Assembly (NCBI GenBank): GCA_964482435.1
Contig: CAYZXL010000002.1
Coordinates: 62,001-126,000, forward strand
DNA length: 64,000 bases
Source: CAYZXL01 sp964482435
Lineage (GTDB): Bacteria > Auribacterota > JABMQX01
Reading direction: 5' to 3'
The position numbers and the translations under genes are program-made. Of the stretch, positions 27,001 to 34,705 are shown one piece after another. Position 1 is the stretch's first letter. Each line of letters starts with the position of its first letter. The notes under the pieces are model-generated. The model did no database searches and was not told the DNA's origin. It worked only from the letters and a program-made list of their open reading frames with translations.

Positions 27001-27946
27001 AGGCATCAGAACCCGGATGCTCGTCGTCAGGGGACCGCTCATCCATTCCTCAAAAGTCTTCCCCGGTTCCTTTAACTCTTCGCTCCTCGCGATCCGGGAC
27101 GACGCCGGGGCCGATGTTCACTTTCTTGACTTCAGCAACCGGTATCTTCCCTTCGGCTACATCGGCTCGCACCTTCAGGGAGGAGATGGCGTCCCGCTTT
27201 GGGACTTCTCCTCCGCCGACTTTGGCTTGGGCCGCGCAAGCCCCAACCCGCATCCTCAACTGCTCACCATCCCGCACCTTCCCGCGGCAGACAACACCGA
27301 AAAAAGAAACTTGACCGCTTCCATTCGCGAAGACGGCACCATCGAGGGAACGCAGACTCACGAATACACCGGGGATAACGCCGCCATGCTGCGAACCGGA
27401 ATGCTCGAAGCCGAATCCTACCAGATACGTGAATTCATCGAGCGAACCGCAAACGCCTCCTTCCGCGGCGCAACTCTCTCCAATCAGAACGTAGCCAATC
27501 TTCCCGATCCCGAAAAGCCTCTGTTAGTCGAGTACGGGTTTCGGGCACCGAACTTCGCAAGAACGACCCCGGAGGGGTTTCTTCTCGACAGAGTCCTGTC
27601 CCCGCTGCAGCTTGGCGCCAACTTCGCCACTCTCGACTCCCGCCAGAGCCCTCTGCAAATCGGGAGAGACCTCAACAACAGCTTTCATGCCGAGCTACAA
27701 CTCCCAGCAAACGCGAAAGTTGCATCCGCGCCAGGCTTGACGACCCTCGAAACCAACTTCGGCCACTATTACCTTTGCATCGCGCCCGCTGACAACTCAA
27801 TTCGCATTGACAGAGATTTTCATCTCAAGGCTCAAAGAATATCGCCGCAGAAATACTCCGAATTTGCCGGTTTTTGCCGGGCCGTTGACGCCGCAGAGCG
27901 AACGGAAATGACAATCCGCCTGGACCGCCCGACGCCCGGTGGTTGA
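24047..27946 (+). CDS. Paralogue with a dead transglutaminase triad
   Basis: 1299 residues, signal peptide ACLLVVALIVLVGAAFPF. The order matches its neighbour: sandwich region (DWRIVGPFGDYPNLSFL), TPR array (~370-680), DUF3857 (LQEGDFIEFKYIT) and a transglutaminase fold. Aligning DRSGDRLALATAML with GDCKDKAALMTALL of the upstream protein puts S971 at the catalytic Cys. FNSSLLAI against FDHVICHI puts S1011 at the His; D1028 (FLDFS) keeps the Asp. The protein therefore cannot act as a cysteine transglutaminase or protease. The ATGA overlap with the upstream gene implies coupled synthesis and perhaps a complex. Confidence 0.88.
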   Translation: MRLLRKTACLLVVALIVLVGAAFPFDYYPFRGMDDPASQLESLTQKCQTDPSPELLTTVGWLLHVYRNDNLKAHEFFEKALEAQPENPWAKFGLCVIHEIQGDFDAVLSNSIALCETSPDHPLAFLALLNLRFLFGQVGSFNERVEPVLRSFLDERRSRSVQSDEICREILSAICRSKNDPEGLMRLVREGGFITDWRIVGPFGDYPNLSFLSTWQPESDRALKSRYRLGDRSVEPRPYISEYGPIHPHWGEQGVHYAETFLRSANAQDVIFRISSPFPIALFLNNRPIYSKDLVRSHLPFVEYVRATLPRGWNRLLLKSSFETWNLSPGPAYKSLRFRCTMSPLVVAPAVQVLRYPCGPANISISSSPRLWRQSAEPEHAPYFPGALEHLSELAAANPKDPLASGLCAIIHAAEGNAQAANRLLRSALAHAPSSFFNYALGMVILDDPSLPLRVRQSEAKERFNSALAAGTFPLALFQIALLDSEEEKHLEAIDKLNQCVAQSPNFVSWHEALYRLYQKKKWQTEQQNQLFKILSLGVESCEPHHLAEDYYRTTRQYDKLTETIHALQRTHIYPQFSASHYFEIGDDARAIDEYKKLKHLQPHDENTRNSLVELYERNLRWVDAEKELKAAIELFPENLSFSKRLAELKSYSGHTSQERQIWKRVLAHDPVEKQARQALKALGEKDSLDMYDISPWRYVRDERIRQKYAGVSSAIIIDQTVEEIYPNCSGRQRTHELILLNDRNAIDRWGELDVPGDDVLELRTIKKDGTVVEPETPREGKTTFSMGGLQEGDFIEFKYITATRASPHRSPRYLGQRFFFQNVEIPMELSQYVIIVPETMKLKYEEVNSPPSASVIYRMGMKIYRWEARNMPAVPREPLAASETEFLPFVRVGVNFDSSAEFLQYQDHNVAMIKTTDEIKETTAKIIADCADDLVSRARAVYSFVNKETRGGGGSAFLGRPANETLADRSGDRLALATAMLDAAGIRTRMLVVRGPLIHSSKVFPGSFNSSLLAIRDDAGADVHFLDFSNRYLPFGYIGSHLQGGDGVPLWDFSSADFGLGRASPNPHPQLLTIPHLPAADNTEKRNLTASIREDGTIEGTQTHEYTGDNAAMLRTGMLEAESYQIREFIERTANASFRGATLSNQNVANLPDPEKPLLVEYGFRAPNFARTTPEGFLLDRVLSPLQLGANFATLDSRQSPLQIGRDLNNSFHAELQLPANAKVASAPGLTTLETNFGHYYLCIAPADNSIRIDRDFHLKAQRISPQKYSEFAGFCRAVDAAERTEMTIRLDRPTPGG

Positions 27947-27970
27947 TGCCGGGAGCGAAATGGTTACTCG

Positions 27971-28585
27971 ATGAAGCAAGCCCGAGACCCGATGCGAAAC
28001 AAACAGCGCAAACCAATAATTTTCCTGTTCTCCGCTCCGTCGGGAACGGGGAAGGGCACTATCGTCTCTTCGCTTCTTCAGGAGGTTGACGCTTTGTCCC
28101 GCCTCGTCACCTTCACCTCTCGCCCCAGACGCCAGGGCGAGATTGACGGAAAATCCTACTTCTTCGTCAGCGAGGAGGAGTTTCGCAAACTGATTCGCGA
28201 CGGCGTCCTCGTCGAGTGGAACCAAATCTACGGAGATTTCTACGGAACCAAAAGGGACGTTGTGGACCGATTCATCGCCGAAGCCACTGCGAAGCACCAC
28301 GACCTCCTCCTCGAAATTGATGTTGATGGCAAGCGCAACTTCGCCCGGGAGTACTCGAACACCGTTTCCATCTTCCTTCTTCCCCCGTCCATCGAGGACC
28401 TGGAGCGAAGGATGAGAACCCGCAAAGCGGACACCCCGGAACAGATGGCAAAACGCATAGCAAGAGCTGAAATGGAGCTCGCCAGAAAAGGCGAATACGA
28501 TTATCGCGTCGTCAACGATTCCATGGAGGCGGCTCTCGAAGAAATCAAATCCATCATCGCCAAGGAGAGAGCCAGGCGGGTATAG
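27971..28585 (+). CDS. gmk: Guanylate kinase
   Basis: 204 residues; an alternative ATG at 27992 would remove seven. The P-loop SAPSGTGKGT differs slightly from the common SGPSGVGKST. GMP-binding TFTSRPRRQGEIDGKSYFFV, LVEWNQIYGDFYGT, DVDGKRNF and the lid region RMRTRKADTPEQMAKRIARAE are all typical. The enzyme phosphorylates GMP to GDP with ATP in the cytosol. It lies 24 bp after the second DUF3857 gene and probably belongs to the same transcript. Confidence 0.93.
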   Translation: MKQARDPMRNKQRKPIIFLFSAPSGTGKGTIVSSLLQEVDALSRLVTFTSRPRRQGEIDGKSYFFVSEEEFRKLIRDGVLVEWNQIYGDFYGTKRDVVDRFIAEATAKHHDLLLEIDVDGKRNFAREYSNTVSIFLLPPSIEDLERRMRTRKADTPEQMAKRIARAEMELARKGEYDYRVVNDSMEAALEEIKSIIAKERARRV

Positions 28586-28689
28586 CAGCCATATCGTGCT
28601 GGTTTGCACCTCGCAGCCCAGCGCCAACACTCCGGCGAAGCACTCCCTTGCCAGGACATTGCTTTGACCATCGGAGGAACACCACAAAC

Positions 28690-29661
28690 ATGACGCCTAA
28701 ACCAAAACGCGGAAACATCCCTGTACTTCTCGTCTCAGGAAAAACGCTTCCTGAGGTCTGGGAGAAAGCAGTCCTCCGCACCTGGCAGGAGGGCGCCGAG
28801 GCAAAGACCCAATACGACCCCGAGTCAGCGCCACCTTCCCGCGACGCCACAGTGATTATGGTCATCGAGTCCCCGCTCGCTGAGCCGCGCATTCACCGCA
28901 GCTTTCCCGCGGGCCTCGAGGAACTTGAGATTTACCGGCAGGAGGTGCTCTATGGCGTCCATGATTCATGGATCAATCCCCTCGACAAAAAATGGAGCTA
29001 CACCTATCACCAGCGCCTCTTCGCTTACGATGTCATCCGGGACTTCTCCGACCTGCACACCGGCGGCCCCTTCGGCGCAGTCAATCAGATTCAGCACCTC
29101 GTTGACGACCTTCTCGCCTGCTTCTACACCCGCCGCGCCCAGGCAATCACCTGGATGCCTACCGTTGATCCCGGCCACGACGACCCTCCCTGCCTCCAGA
29201 GAATCTGGGCGAGAATCCTCTGCGGAGACAACGGCGAATACGTCCTCAACACGAACACCCATTGGCGCTCCCGCGATGCATACAAAGCAGCTTTCATGAA
29301 CCTCTACGCCATCACCGACCTTCAGCGTCTTATCGCCGAAACCATCTCCGAGAAATCCGGCAAGAAAGTTGTCCCAGGAAGGCACGTGGACGTCTCCGAC
29401 TCCTTCCACATCTACGGCTCATACTTCGAAGAGTTTCAAAAAGGGTTTCTGTCCTTATTTGAGAAGAGAACTTTCGAGCAGCGAGTCTGGCGAACGCAGG
29501 ACGTCGAGGAATTCCTCTGCGGCGGGAAGCTGTTGCTCCTCAACGGAAAACCCGGCGAGCCGGAAATCGCACTCGAGCACAAAAAGAGAATCTACACCGA
29601 ACTGCCGCCGTCGCTCCAGAAGCTCGTCAGGGAAGATGTCAGAAGGGAAATCCTCTCCTGA
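28690..29661 (+). CDS. Thymidylate-synthase-like protein
   Basis: 323 residues from the ATG at 28690 with GGAGGAAC upstream. Recognisable thymidylate synthase pieces are FYTRRAQAITWMPTVDP (phosphate-binding Arg pair), DDPPCLQRIWARI (Cys of the 'PPC' nucleophile), NTHWRSRDAYKAAFMNLYAIT (RSxD and the Asn that reads uracil) and DSFHIYGSY (HIY substrate motif). The keeping of Asn suggests dUMP rather than dCMP as substrate. The sequence is diverged from common ThyA and closer in style to archaeal-type members. It follows gmk and fits a nucleotide-synthesis cluster. Confidence 0.75.
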   Translation: MTPKPKRGNIPVLLVSGKTLPEVWEKAVLRTWQEGAEAKTQYDPESAPPSRDATVIMVIESPLAEPRIHRSFPAGLEELEIYRQEVLYGVHDSWINPLDKKWSYTYHQRLFAYDVIRDFSDLHTGGPFGAVNQIQHLVDDLLACFYTRRAQAITWMPTVDPGHDDPPCLQRIWARILCGDNGEYVLNTNTHWRSRDAYKAAFMNLYAITDLQRLIAETISEKSGKKVVPGRHVDVSDSFHIYGSYFEEFQKGFLSLFEKRTFEQRVWRTQDVEEFLCGGKLLLLNGKPGEPEIALEHKKRIYTELPPSLQKLVREDVRREILS

Positions 29662-29717
29662 CCGATGGCAGCTTCCTCAGTCAAGCAATTCCCTTAACCC
29701 GAAGGTGCCTCAATAGA

Positions 29718-30371
29718 GTGAAAAAAACCAGCGCAATCATCTTCGACCTCGACGGCACTCTCATTGATTCTTCGCTGGCTATCGTCGAGTGCGTCAACTA
29801 TGCCCTTTCACAAAAGGGCCTTCCGCCCGCGGCCGATTGGGAAATCAAGAGAAGAATCGGAACTCCCCTCGACGAGATTTTCTCCCACTTCACGAAGGCC
29901 GACCCCACCGACCTCGTCCGCCTTTACCGCGAGGAATACCGGCGTGTTTTCCTCCAGAAGACGTTTCTCCTGCCCGGCGTCAGCGAAGTGCTTTCCTCCC
30001 TGAAAGCTCGCGGCTACCGCCTGGCCGTTGCGACCACGAAGCCAAAATATTTCGCGGAGCCAATCCTCGAGCATCTCAGCGTCACGCATTTTTTCGACGC
30101 TGTTGCCGGTGCGGAGGAAGTCGAGCGTTTGAAACCCGCGCCCGACCTTCTCCACCTCGCCATGAGTCGCCTCCGTTCAAAGCCCGACGAGACTTTTTAC
30201 GTCGGCGACCATCCCGTGGACGTCGCCGCTGCCAACGCCGCAAAAGTCAGAATCATCTGTGTCGCCACCGGGTTCTGGAGTAGGGGAGAGCTCGAAGAAT
30301 TGAACCCCACCGCCGTCCTCCAAAGCCTCGCAGAATTACCCTCTTTCCTTCGCACCCTCGCCGACCGCTGA
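29718..30371 (+). CDS. HAD-family phosphatase (phosphoglycolate phosphatase-like)
   Basis: 217 residues, GTG start. HAD motif I is IIFDLDGTLIDSS. The alpha-helical cap follows, then motif II in LAVATTKPK, the lysine of motif III in EVERLKPAPDLL, and motif IV in FYVGDHPVDVAAANAA. This is the Gph/PGP layout with a type-1 cap; it hydrolyses small phosphate esters in the cytosol. It ends the plus-strand operon. A copy of the polar 11-mer lies inside it at 30278-30288 on the coding strand. Confidence 0.88.
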   Translation: MKKTSAIIFDLDGTLIDSSLAIVECVNYALSQKGLPPAADWEIKRRIGTPLDEIFSHFTKADPTDLVRLYREEYRRVFLQKTFLLPGVSEVLSSLKARGYRLAVATTKPKYFAEPILEHLSVTHFFDAVAGAEEVERLKPAPDLLHLAMSRLRSKPDETFYVGDHPVDVAAANAAKVRIICVATGFWSRGELEELNPTAVLQSLAELPSFLRTLADR

Positions 30372-30448
30372 ACTCGTTCGCCTCGCAAGTGCTCGACGCG
30401 AGAAGCTATGTTTCCGAGTGCTCCCCCTATCGTTCCCACGCTCCGTAT

Positions 30449-31369
30449 CTACGCCACGGAAACCATTAGTTCCCACAGCGCTTTGTAGTACCTCATCACC
30501 CGCACCGGATCGGTGCTCTCGGAAATCTCCGCGAAACAATAGCCGCTGAACCCAGACTTCTTCAAAAGCCCAAACAGCTCGACGTACGGATAATTCCGGT
30601 CATCAAGGTCTCTCATGTGAACGGACCCAATCTTCTCTTTGACCGGCTCAAAGCTCTGCTTGACAGACCCGTCAACCACGTCCGTCGGATTCGAATTCCA
30701 GCAAGCTTTCACAAACCGGTGATTCGCCACGTCGAGAATCGCGCGAATGTGCGGAAGATGCGAAGTCCCCTGCCCATGAACCTCCAGCCATATTTCCACC
30801 CCGAGTTTCTCAGCCGCTCCGCCGCACTCCCGCAGCGATTCCCCAATCTGGTGCAGCGTTTTCTCGACGGGAACCTCTTTCGGCAAACCATTCGGTCGAA
30901 CCTTGACTCCTCGACAACCGAGGTCCCGCGCAAGTTGCAGATACTCCTTCGTACCGTCAATATTCTTTCGCACGGTCGCCTCGTCTGGCGAATGGTACTC
31001 GAACGCTGTCCCCAGGCTAACCAGCGCAACCCTGGCCCCCTCAAACTTCGCCCTCACCGCCTTGCGCTCCTCGCCGCTTAGATTCGATTCCACCTTGTGC
31101 GCGTGCGTCGTCCTCAGCTCCACGCCCTCAAATCCCGTTTCCTCGCACCGCTTGATAATCGTATCAACGTCCCAGTCCTTTGCCAGATTGTAAGTCACAA
31201 GCCCGAGTTTCATCCTCGCCCCCTCAGTCCTCCTCCCGCTCTTTTCCTCGGTCGGTGAAATGAGTGTCGCGCCCGCGGGCAGACTCCATGCCGCAGCCCC
31301 AACTGCGGCTCCTTTCAACGCTTGAGCCACAAACCTCCTTCGCGACAGTCGCTCTTGCTTCTCCTGCAT
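30449..31369 (-). CDS. Tat-exported sugar phosphate isomerase/epimerase-like protein
   Basis: 306 residues. LSRRRFVAQALKGAAVGAA is a twin-arginine signal. The TIM barrel of the xylose-isomerase-like (AP endonuclease 2) family follows: LGLVTYNLAKDWDVDTIIKRCEETGFEGVELRT, GVKVRPNGLP, VEIWLEVHGQGTSHLPHIRAIL with the metal Glu and His, KACWNSNPTD and GSVHMRDL. A final YCFAEISE segment supplies the last Glu. Such proteins isomerise or epimerise sugars using a divalent metal. The Tat signal means it works in the periplasm. It converges with the HAD phosphatase. Confidence 0.87.
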   Translation of the reverse strand: MQEKQERLSRRRFVAQALKGAAVGAAAWSLPAGATLISPTEEKSGRRTEGARMKLGLVTYNLAKDWDVDTIIKRCEETGFEGVELRTTHAHKVESNLSGEERKAVRAKFEGARVALVSLGTAFEYHSPDEATVRKNIDGTKEYLQLARDLGCRGVKVRPNGLPKEVPVEKTLHQIGESLRECGGAAEKLGVEIWLEVHGQGTSHLPHIRAILDVANHRFVKACWNSNPTDVVDGSVKQSFEPVKEKIGSVHMRDLDDRNYPYVELFGLLKKSGFSGYCFAEISESTDPVRVMRYYKALWELMVSVA

Positions 31370-31562
31370 CTCAACCTCCGTTCTGTTTCAAAGGTTTGGA
31401 TGGAAGCGTCCGAATCTCGACATGAACTTCTCGCACCCGAATGTACCAGAAAGCCCCTTTCTCCACAATCCGCTTCACCATCTTGACGTAACGCCTCACT
31501 CCTCGGTGAGAAACTGATAATAAACCAACCTTGTGAGAGGGCTCGGAGGCCCTCCGGGCGCC

Positions 31563-31592
31563 ATCTGCGTCCATCCGCGTTCATCTGCGGTT
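31563..31592. repeat. Tandem 10-bp intergenic repeat, copy 2
   Basis: Units ATCTGCGTCC, ATCCGCGTTC, ATCTGCGGTT, then CCTTCC. This is the same family and orientation as 16130-16159, 15 kb away. Confidence 0.75.
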
Positions 31593-31664
31593 CCTTCCTT
31601 CCGCGCCCAGGCATGCCCGCCTGTCACCCAAAACTGAGCGACCACAGAACACCTTCCAAACACC

Positions 31665-31693
31665 TTGACACCTCCGACTCAACGGGGTTAGAT
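31665..31693 (+). promoter_or_regulatory. Promoter of the DegT-type aminotransferase gene
   Basis: TTGACA (31665-31670), exactly 17 bp, TTAGAT (31688-31693). It lies about 50 bp upstream of the ATG at 31744, which has GGGAGAAAG as ribosome site. Confidence 0.6.
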
Positions 31694-31743
31694 TCCTCCT
31701 GATGCCTTGACCGATTCGCTAACCGACCATCGGGAGAAAGACG

Positions 31744-33177
31744 ATGAACCCCGAGCCGAAGCCAAAAGCATCCCCGAAGCTCAACCCCCAGGGCAATGCC
31801 GTTTCTCGTCGAGGTTTCCTCAAGGGTGCTGCCCTACTGGCAGCGCCCCTCGTTCTGCCAGGCTCTACATCCTGCACCCGGCCGACCGTCGTCGCCTCCG
31901 ACCACAGGAAGCTCGCCGCGCTCGGCGGACCAAGAGCCGTCCCGGAGGGCATCCGCAGAGGATGGCCCCTCATCACCGACGAGGACAAATCCGCCGTTAT
32001 GAAAGTCCTCGAACGCGGCATCCTCTGGGGAACTGACGCACCGGAGACCGAAGCGCTCGAGAAAGAGTGGGCAGCGTTCATCGGCACAAAACACTGCATC
32101 GCCACAAACGGAGGCACCGCTGCCCTCCACATGGCCGTCGCCGCCGCGGGCATTGGACCGGGCGACGAGGTCATCACCTGCGCCTACTCGTGGTTCGCAA
32201 CCGCTTCCTGCGTCATCCACCACAACGGCGTTCCGAAATTCGTGGACATCCAGCCCCGCACGTTCAACATTGACCCGGCAAAAATCGGAGAGCAGATAAC
32301 TCCAAAAACCCGCGCCATAATTCCCGTCCACCTGTTCGGTCTGCCCGCCGACATGGACGAGATAAATGCTATCGCAAAAAAACACAGCCTCCTCGTCATC
32401 GAGGACGCCTGCCAGGCACATGGAGCAGCTTACAAGGGAAAGCGAGCTGGCAATCTCGCCGACATGGCTGCTTTCAGCCTCAATGCGACAAAGAACCTCC
32501 CCGGCGGCGAGGGCGGCCTTTTCAACACAAACAGCGACGAGTTCGCCGACAGAGCCGAAGCACTCCGAACCTTCGATGAGATTGAACTGAATCCCCGCTT
32601 CTGTGGAAGAGGCTTCTCCGAGTTCGGCTGGAACTACCGTCCCCAGGAATTCACATCCGCTTTCACGAGAGTCAGAATCAAACGGCTCGACGCCGAGAAC
32701 GCCGTTCGCCAGGCCAATGCCGCTTACCTCACCAAACACCTAAGCGAGATCAGAGGAGTCATTCCCCCGTACACTCCGCCCGACCGAACTCACGTCTATC
32801 ACATGTACCGCATCCGATTGAATCCTGCCGAGCTTGGCATCTCGATTGACAGCAGGACTTTCCGCTCAAAAGTCCTCAGGGCATTGAGCGCCGAGGGCGT
32901 TCAGGCCGGCGGCTGGAAATCATGGCCCATTCCCTCCCACAATCTCTTCAAGCTAAAAGTCGGATACGGAAAAGGCTGTCCCTTCTCGTGCCCCCACGCT
33001 CGCAACGATGTCGTTTACCGTGCAGAAGATTATCCGGAAACGCTCAAGATGCTCGACGATTCCTTCGTCATCACTACCTCGCTCTATCCCCCAAACGGCC
33101 CCGACCTGATGAAACACTACGTCAACGCCTTCCAAAAAGTCTTTTCCGACATTGGCCAATTGATGAAGGTCGGCTGA
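31744..33177 (+). CDS. Tat-exported DegT/DnrJ/EryC1-type PLP aminotransferase
   Basis: 477 residues. An unusual N-terminus carries VSRRGFLKGAALLAAPLVLPG, a clear twin-arginine signal, before a normal sugar-aminotransferase fold. The PLP region has IATNGGTAALHMAVAAAGIGPGDEV, LVIEDACQAHGA (Asp contacting the pyridine N) and AAFSLNATKNLPGGEGG with the Schiff-base Lys. Members normally act in the cytosol on NDP-ketosugars; export implies a different substrate or a non-sugar role. Tat export fits a folded PLP-loaded enzyme. The next gene, a membrane protein, begins 22 bp after its stop. Confidence 0.9.
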   Translation: MNPEPKPKASPKLNPQGNAVSRRGFLKGAALLAAPLVLPGSTSCTRPTVVASDHRKLAALGGPRAVPEGIRRGWPLITDEDKSAVMKVLERGILWGTDAPETEALEKEWAAFIGTKHCIATNGGTAALHMAVAAAGIGPGDEVITCAYSWFATASCVIHHNGVPKFVDIQPRTFNIDPAKIGEQITPKTRAIIPVHLFGLPADMDEINAIAKKHSLLVIEDACQAHGAAYKGKRAGNLADMAAFSLNATKNLPGGEGGLFNTNSDEFADRAEALRTFDEIELNPRFCGRGFSEFGWNYRPQEFTSAFTRVRIKRLDAENAVRQANAAYLTKHLSEIRGVIPPYTPPDRTHVYHMYRIRLNPAELGISIDSRTFRSKVLRALSAEGVQAGGWKSWPIPSHNLFKLKVGYGKGCPFSCPHARNDVVYRAEDYPETLKMLDDSFVITTSLYPPNGPDLMKHYVNAFQKVFSDIGQLMKVG

Positions 33178-33198
33178 ACCGCGTCGAGCCAAAAGGAG

Positions 33199-33660
33199 AT
33201 GACAATGCTGATGGCCAAAAGAATCTTGGTTGTGATTGCAATTGTCCTCTGCCTCATGCAAACGCTCGACCTTTTTGTCCAGGTCATACGTCCGAAGAAG
33301 GAGGCGACCTCCCCCTGGACGGAGATGAAGCAGATGCTGAACCTGAAGGGAAGTGAGATCGTCCGGCGAACAATCGTCTGGTTCATCGGCGGGTTAGTCG
33401 CTCTGCTGGCGGCGGTAGCCCTGACAAAAACCCAACCGTGGCTTCACTTGTCCTTGGGCATCGGCGGAGTCGGCGCCATGCTCATCGGCTGTAGTGGCGG
33501 GGCGCTCTTCGGCCTCAGCGGCATATCCGCACTACTGATGGGCGGCGTGGCTTTCGCTGGCAGCGAGTTTCTCTGGCCGCGATTCGTCCTGAGTCTCTTG
33601 ACCCTGGCGATTCTGAGTTTGATGTCGGTAGGGCTCTCGAGAGATGGCCGGAAGCTGTAA
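33199..33660 (+). CDS. Small membrane protein of unknown function
   Basis: 153 residues, ATG with AAAAGGAGATGACA upstream. There are about four hydrophobic spans (ILVVIAIVLCLMQTLDLFV; FIGGLVALLAAVAL; LSLGIGGVGAMLIGCSGGALF; VLSLLTLAILSLMSV), with a short charged segment after the first. No enzyme motif. It is in an operon with the DegT-type gene, so it may anchor or assist that exported enzyme; this rests only on position. Confidence 0.6.
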   Translation: MTMLMAKRILVVIAIVLCLMQTLDLFVQVIRPKKEATSPWTEMKQMLNLKGSEIVRRTIVWFIGGLVALLAAVALTKTQPWLHLSLGIGGVGAMLIGCSGGALFGLSGISALLMGGVAFAGSEFLWPRFVLSLLTLAILSLMSVGLSRDGRKL

Positions 33661-33964
33661 TGGTTTTTCCCGCGCTGGCTTGAGAAGACCGGGCCAGTCA
33701 CCGCGCGGGAGTGGCCCGTTCGCTGGGAGCGCCGGATTGCGCGAATCCCCTGGAACATTGACGACTCGAGGGAATGAGGTTATAGTCGCTTGGCGCGGGA
33801 CCGATAGAAGAAGAGTCCTCGCAGCCACGGTAGGCACTTTGAGCGATGAGGCTTGTTCTTTGCCCCTGTTTCTCGGTGACGCCGGCAGGGCGAGAATCTG
33901 AGGATTCGAGACAAGAGTTGCACCGGTTTTTTGCTGCGCGCTTTTTGCAAACGTGGAGGAGACT
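33661..33964. other. Gap upstream of the PIG-L gene
   Basis: About 300 bp. I see no RNA gene, repeat or convincing promoter here. Confidence 0.4.
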
Positions 33965-34648
33965 ATGAACTATCGAAGAGTGATGGTGTTTGGGGCGCAT
34001 CCCGACGATGAGATTGCGATGGCAGGGACTATCGCCAAGCTGGCGGTGAAGAGGGTGAAAGTCACCGTCCTGACTTTCACCGACGGGTGCGAAGGTTATC
34101 CGCTGCCGGAGATGAAGGAGACTATCGTCGCAACGAGGAGAAAGGAGTCGAACGCCTCGGACAAGGTGCTTGGGATACAGAACCACATTCATCTTGAGAT
34201 TTCGGACATGGGGCTGGTCAACAATAAGGAGACGCTCGTTCGCTGCGTCCACGCCATTCGGAAGGTTCGTCCGGATGCAATCTTCGCCCACGGGCCCGAC
34301 GAGGTACACAGAGACCACATCGCCGCCCACGCCATTTCTATTGAGGCTTGCTGGCAGGCTGGCGAGCCGGTGGCGGCGGAACTCGGTCCACCCTGGAAGA
34401 CTGCCCACGTTTACTTCTACGGGGGGGTGACGGGTAACAGGCCTCGCGTCTCCTTCGACGTCAGCGAGACGGAATACAAGCGCCCGCTCGCAGCCGCCAA
34501 GCACGTCTCCCAGCATATTCTCTGGGGATTTTCGACGAAAGACTGCGAAGAAGAAGCAAAGTTGATCAAGCAGTGCCGGCGCAAGTTCGTCGAGCAATTC
34601 TCCCTCGCCGACGGCTTCGTCCTCCACGATTTCCCGAAGACACAGTAG
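33965..34648 (+). CDS. PIG-L/LmbE-family deacetylase
   Basis: 227 residues from the ATG at 33965, with GTGGAGGAG immediately before it. VMVFGAHPDDEIAMAGTIAKL carries the AHPDDE zinc motif, and HGPDEVHRDHIAAHAISIEA supplies the HxxH histidine. The family removes N-acetyl groups from GlcNAc-containing small molecules. No signal peptide is present, so it is cytosolic. It stands alone, convergent with GH116. Confidence 0.9.
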   Translation: MNYRRVMVFGAHPDDEIAMAGTIAKLAVKRVKVTVLTFTDGCEGYPLPEMKETIVATRRKESNASDKVLGIQNHIHLEISDMGLVNNKETLVRCVHAIRKVRPDAIFAHGPDEVHRDHIAAHAISIEACWQAGEPVAAELGPPWKTAHVYFYGGVTGNRPRVSFDVSETEYKRPLAAAKHVSQHILWGFSTKDCEEEAKLIKQCRRKFVEQFSLADGFVLHDFPKTQ

Positions 34649-34705
34649 CTCCAGCGGTCACGCCGGGGTCTGCTATCCTTTAGCGGATGTCCACCCTGGC
34701 GAGCC

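Larger units (their letters stand above)
31370..31743. other. Divergent gap with repeat and promoter
   Basis: 374 bp between two divergent Tat-exported enzymes. It holds the tandem 10-bp repeat (31563-31592) and a promoter for the DegT-type gene (31665-31693). Nothing else was recognised. Confidence 0.6.

Noticed and set aside
31834..32739. 301-codon frame opposite the DegT-type gene
   Set aside because: Antisense shadow of a gene with intact PLP motifs.
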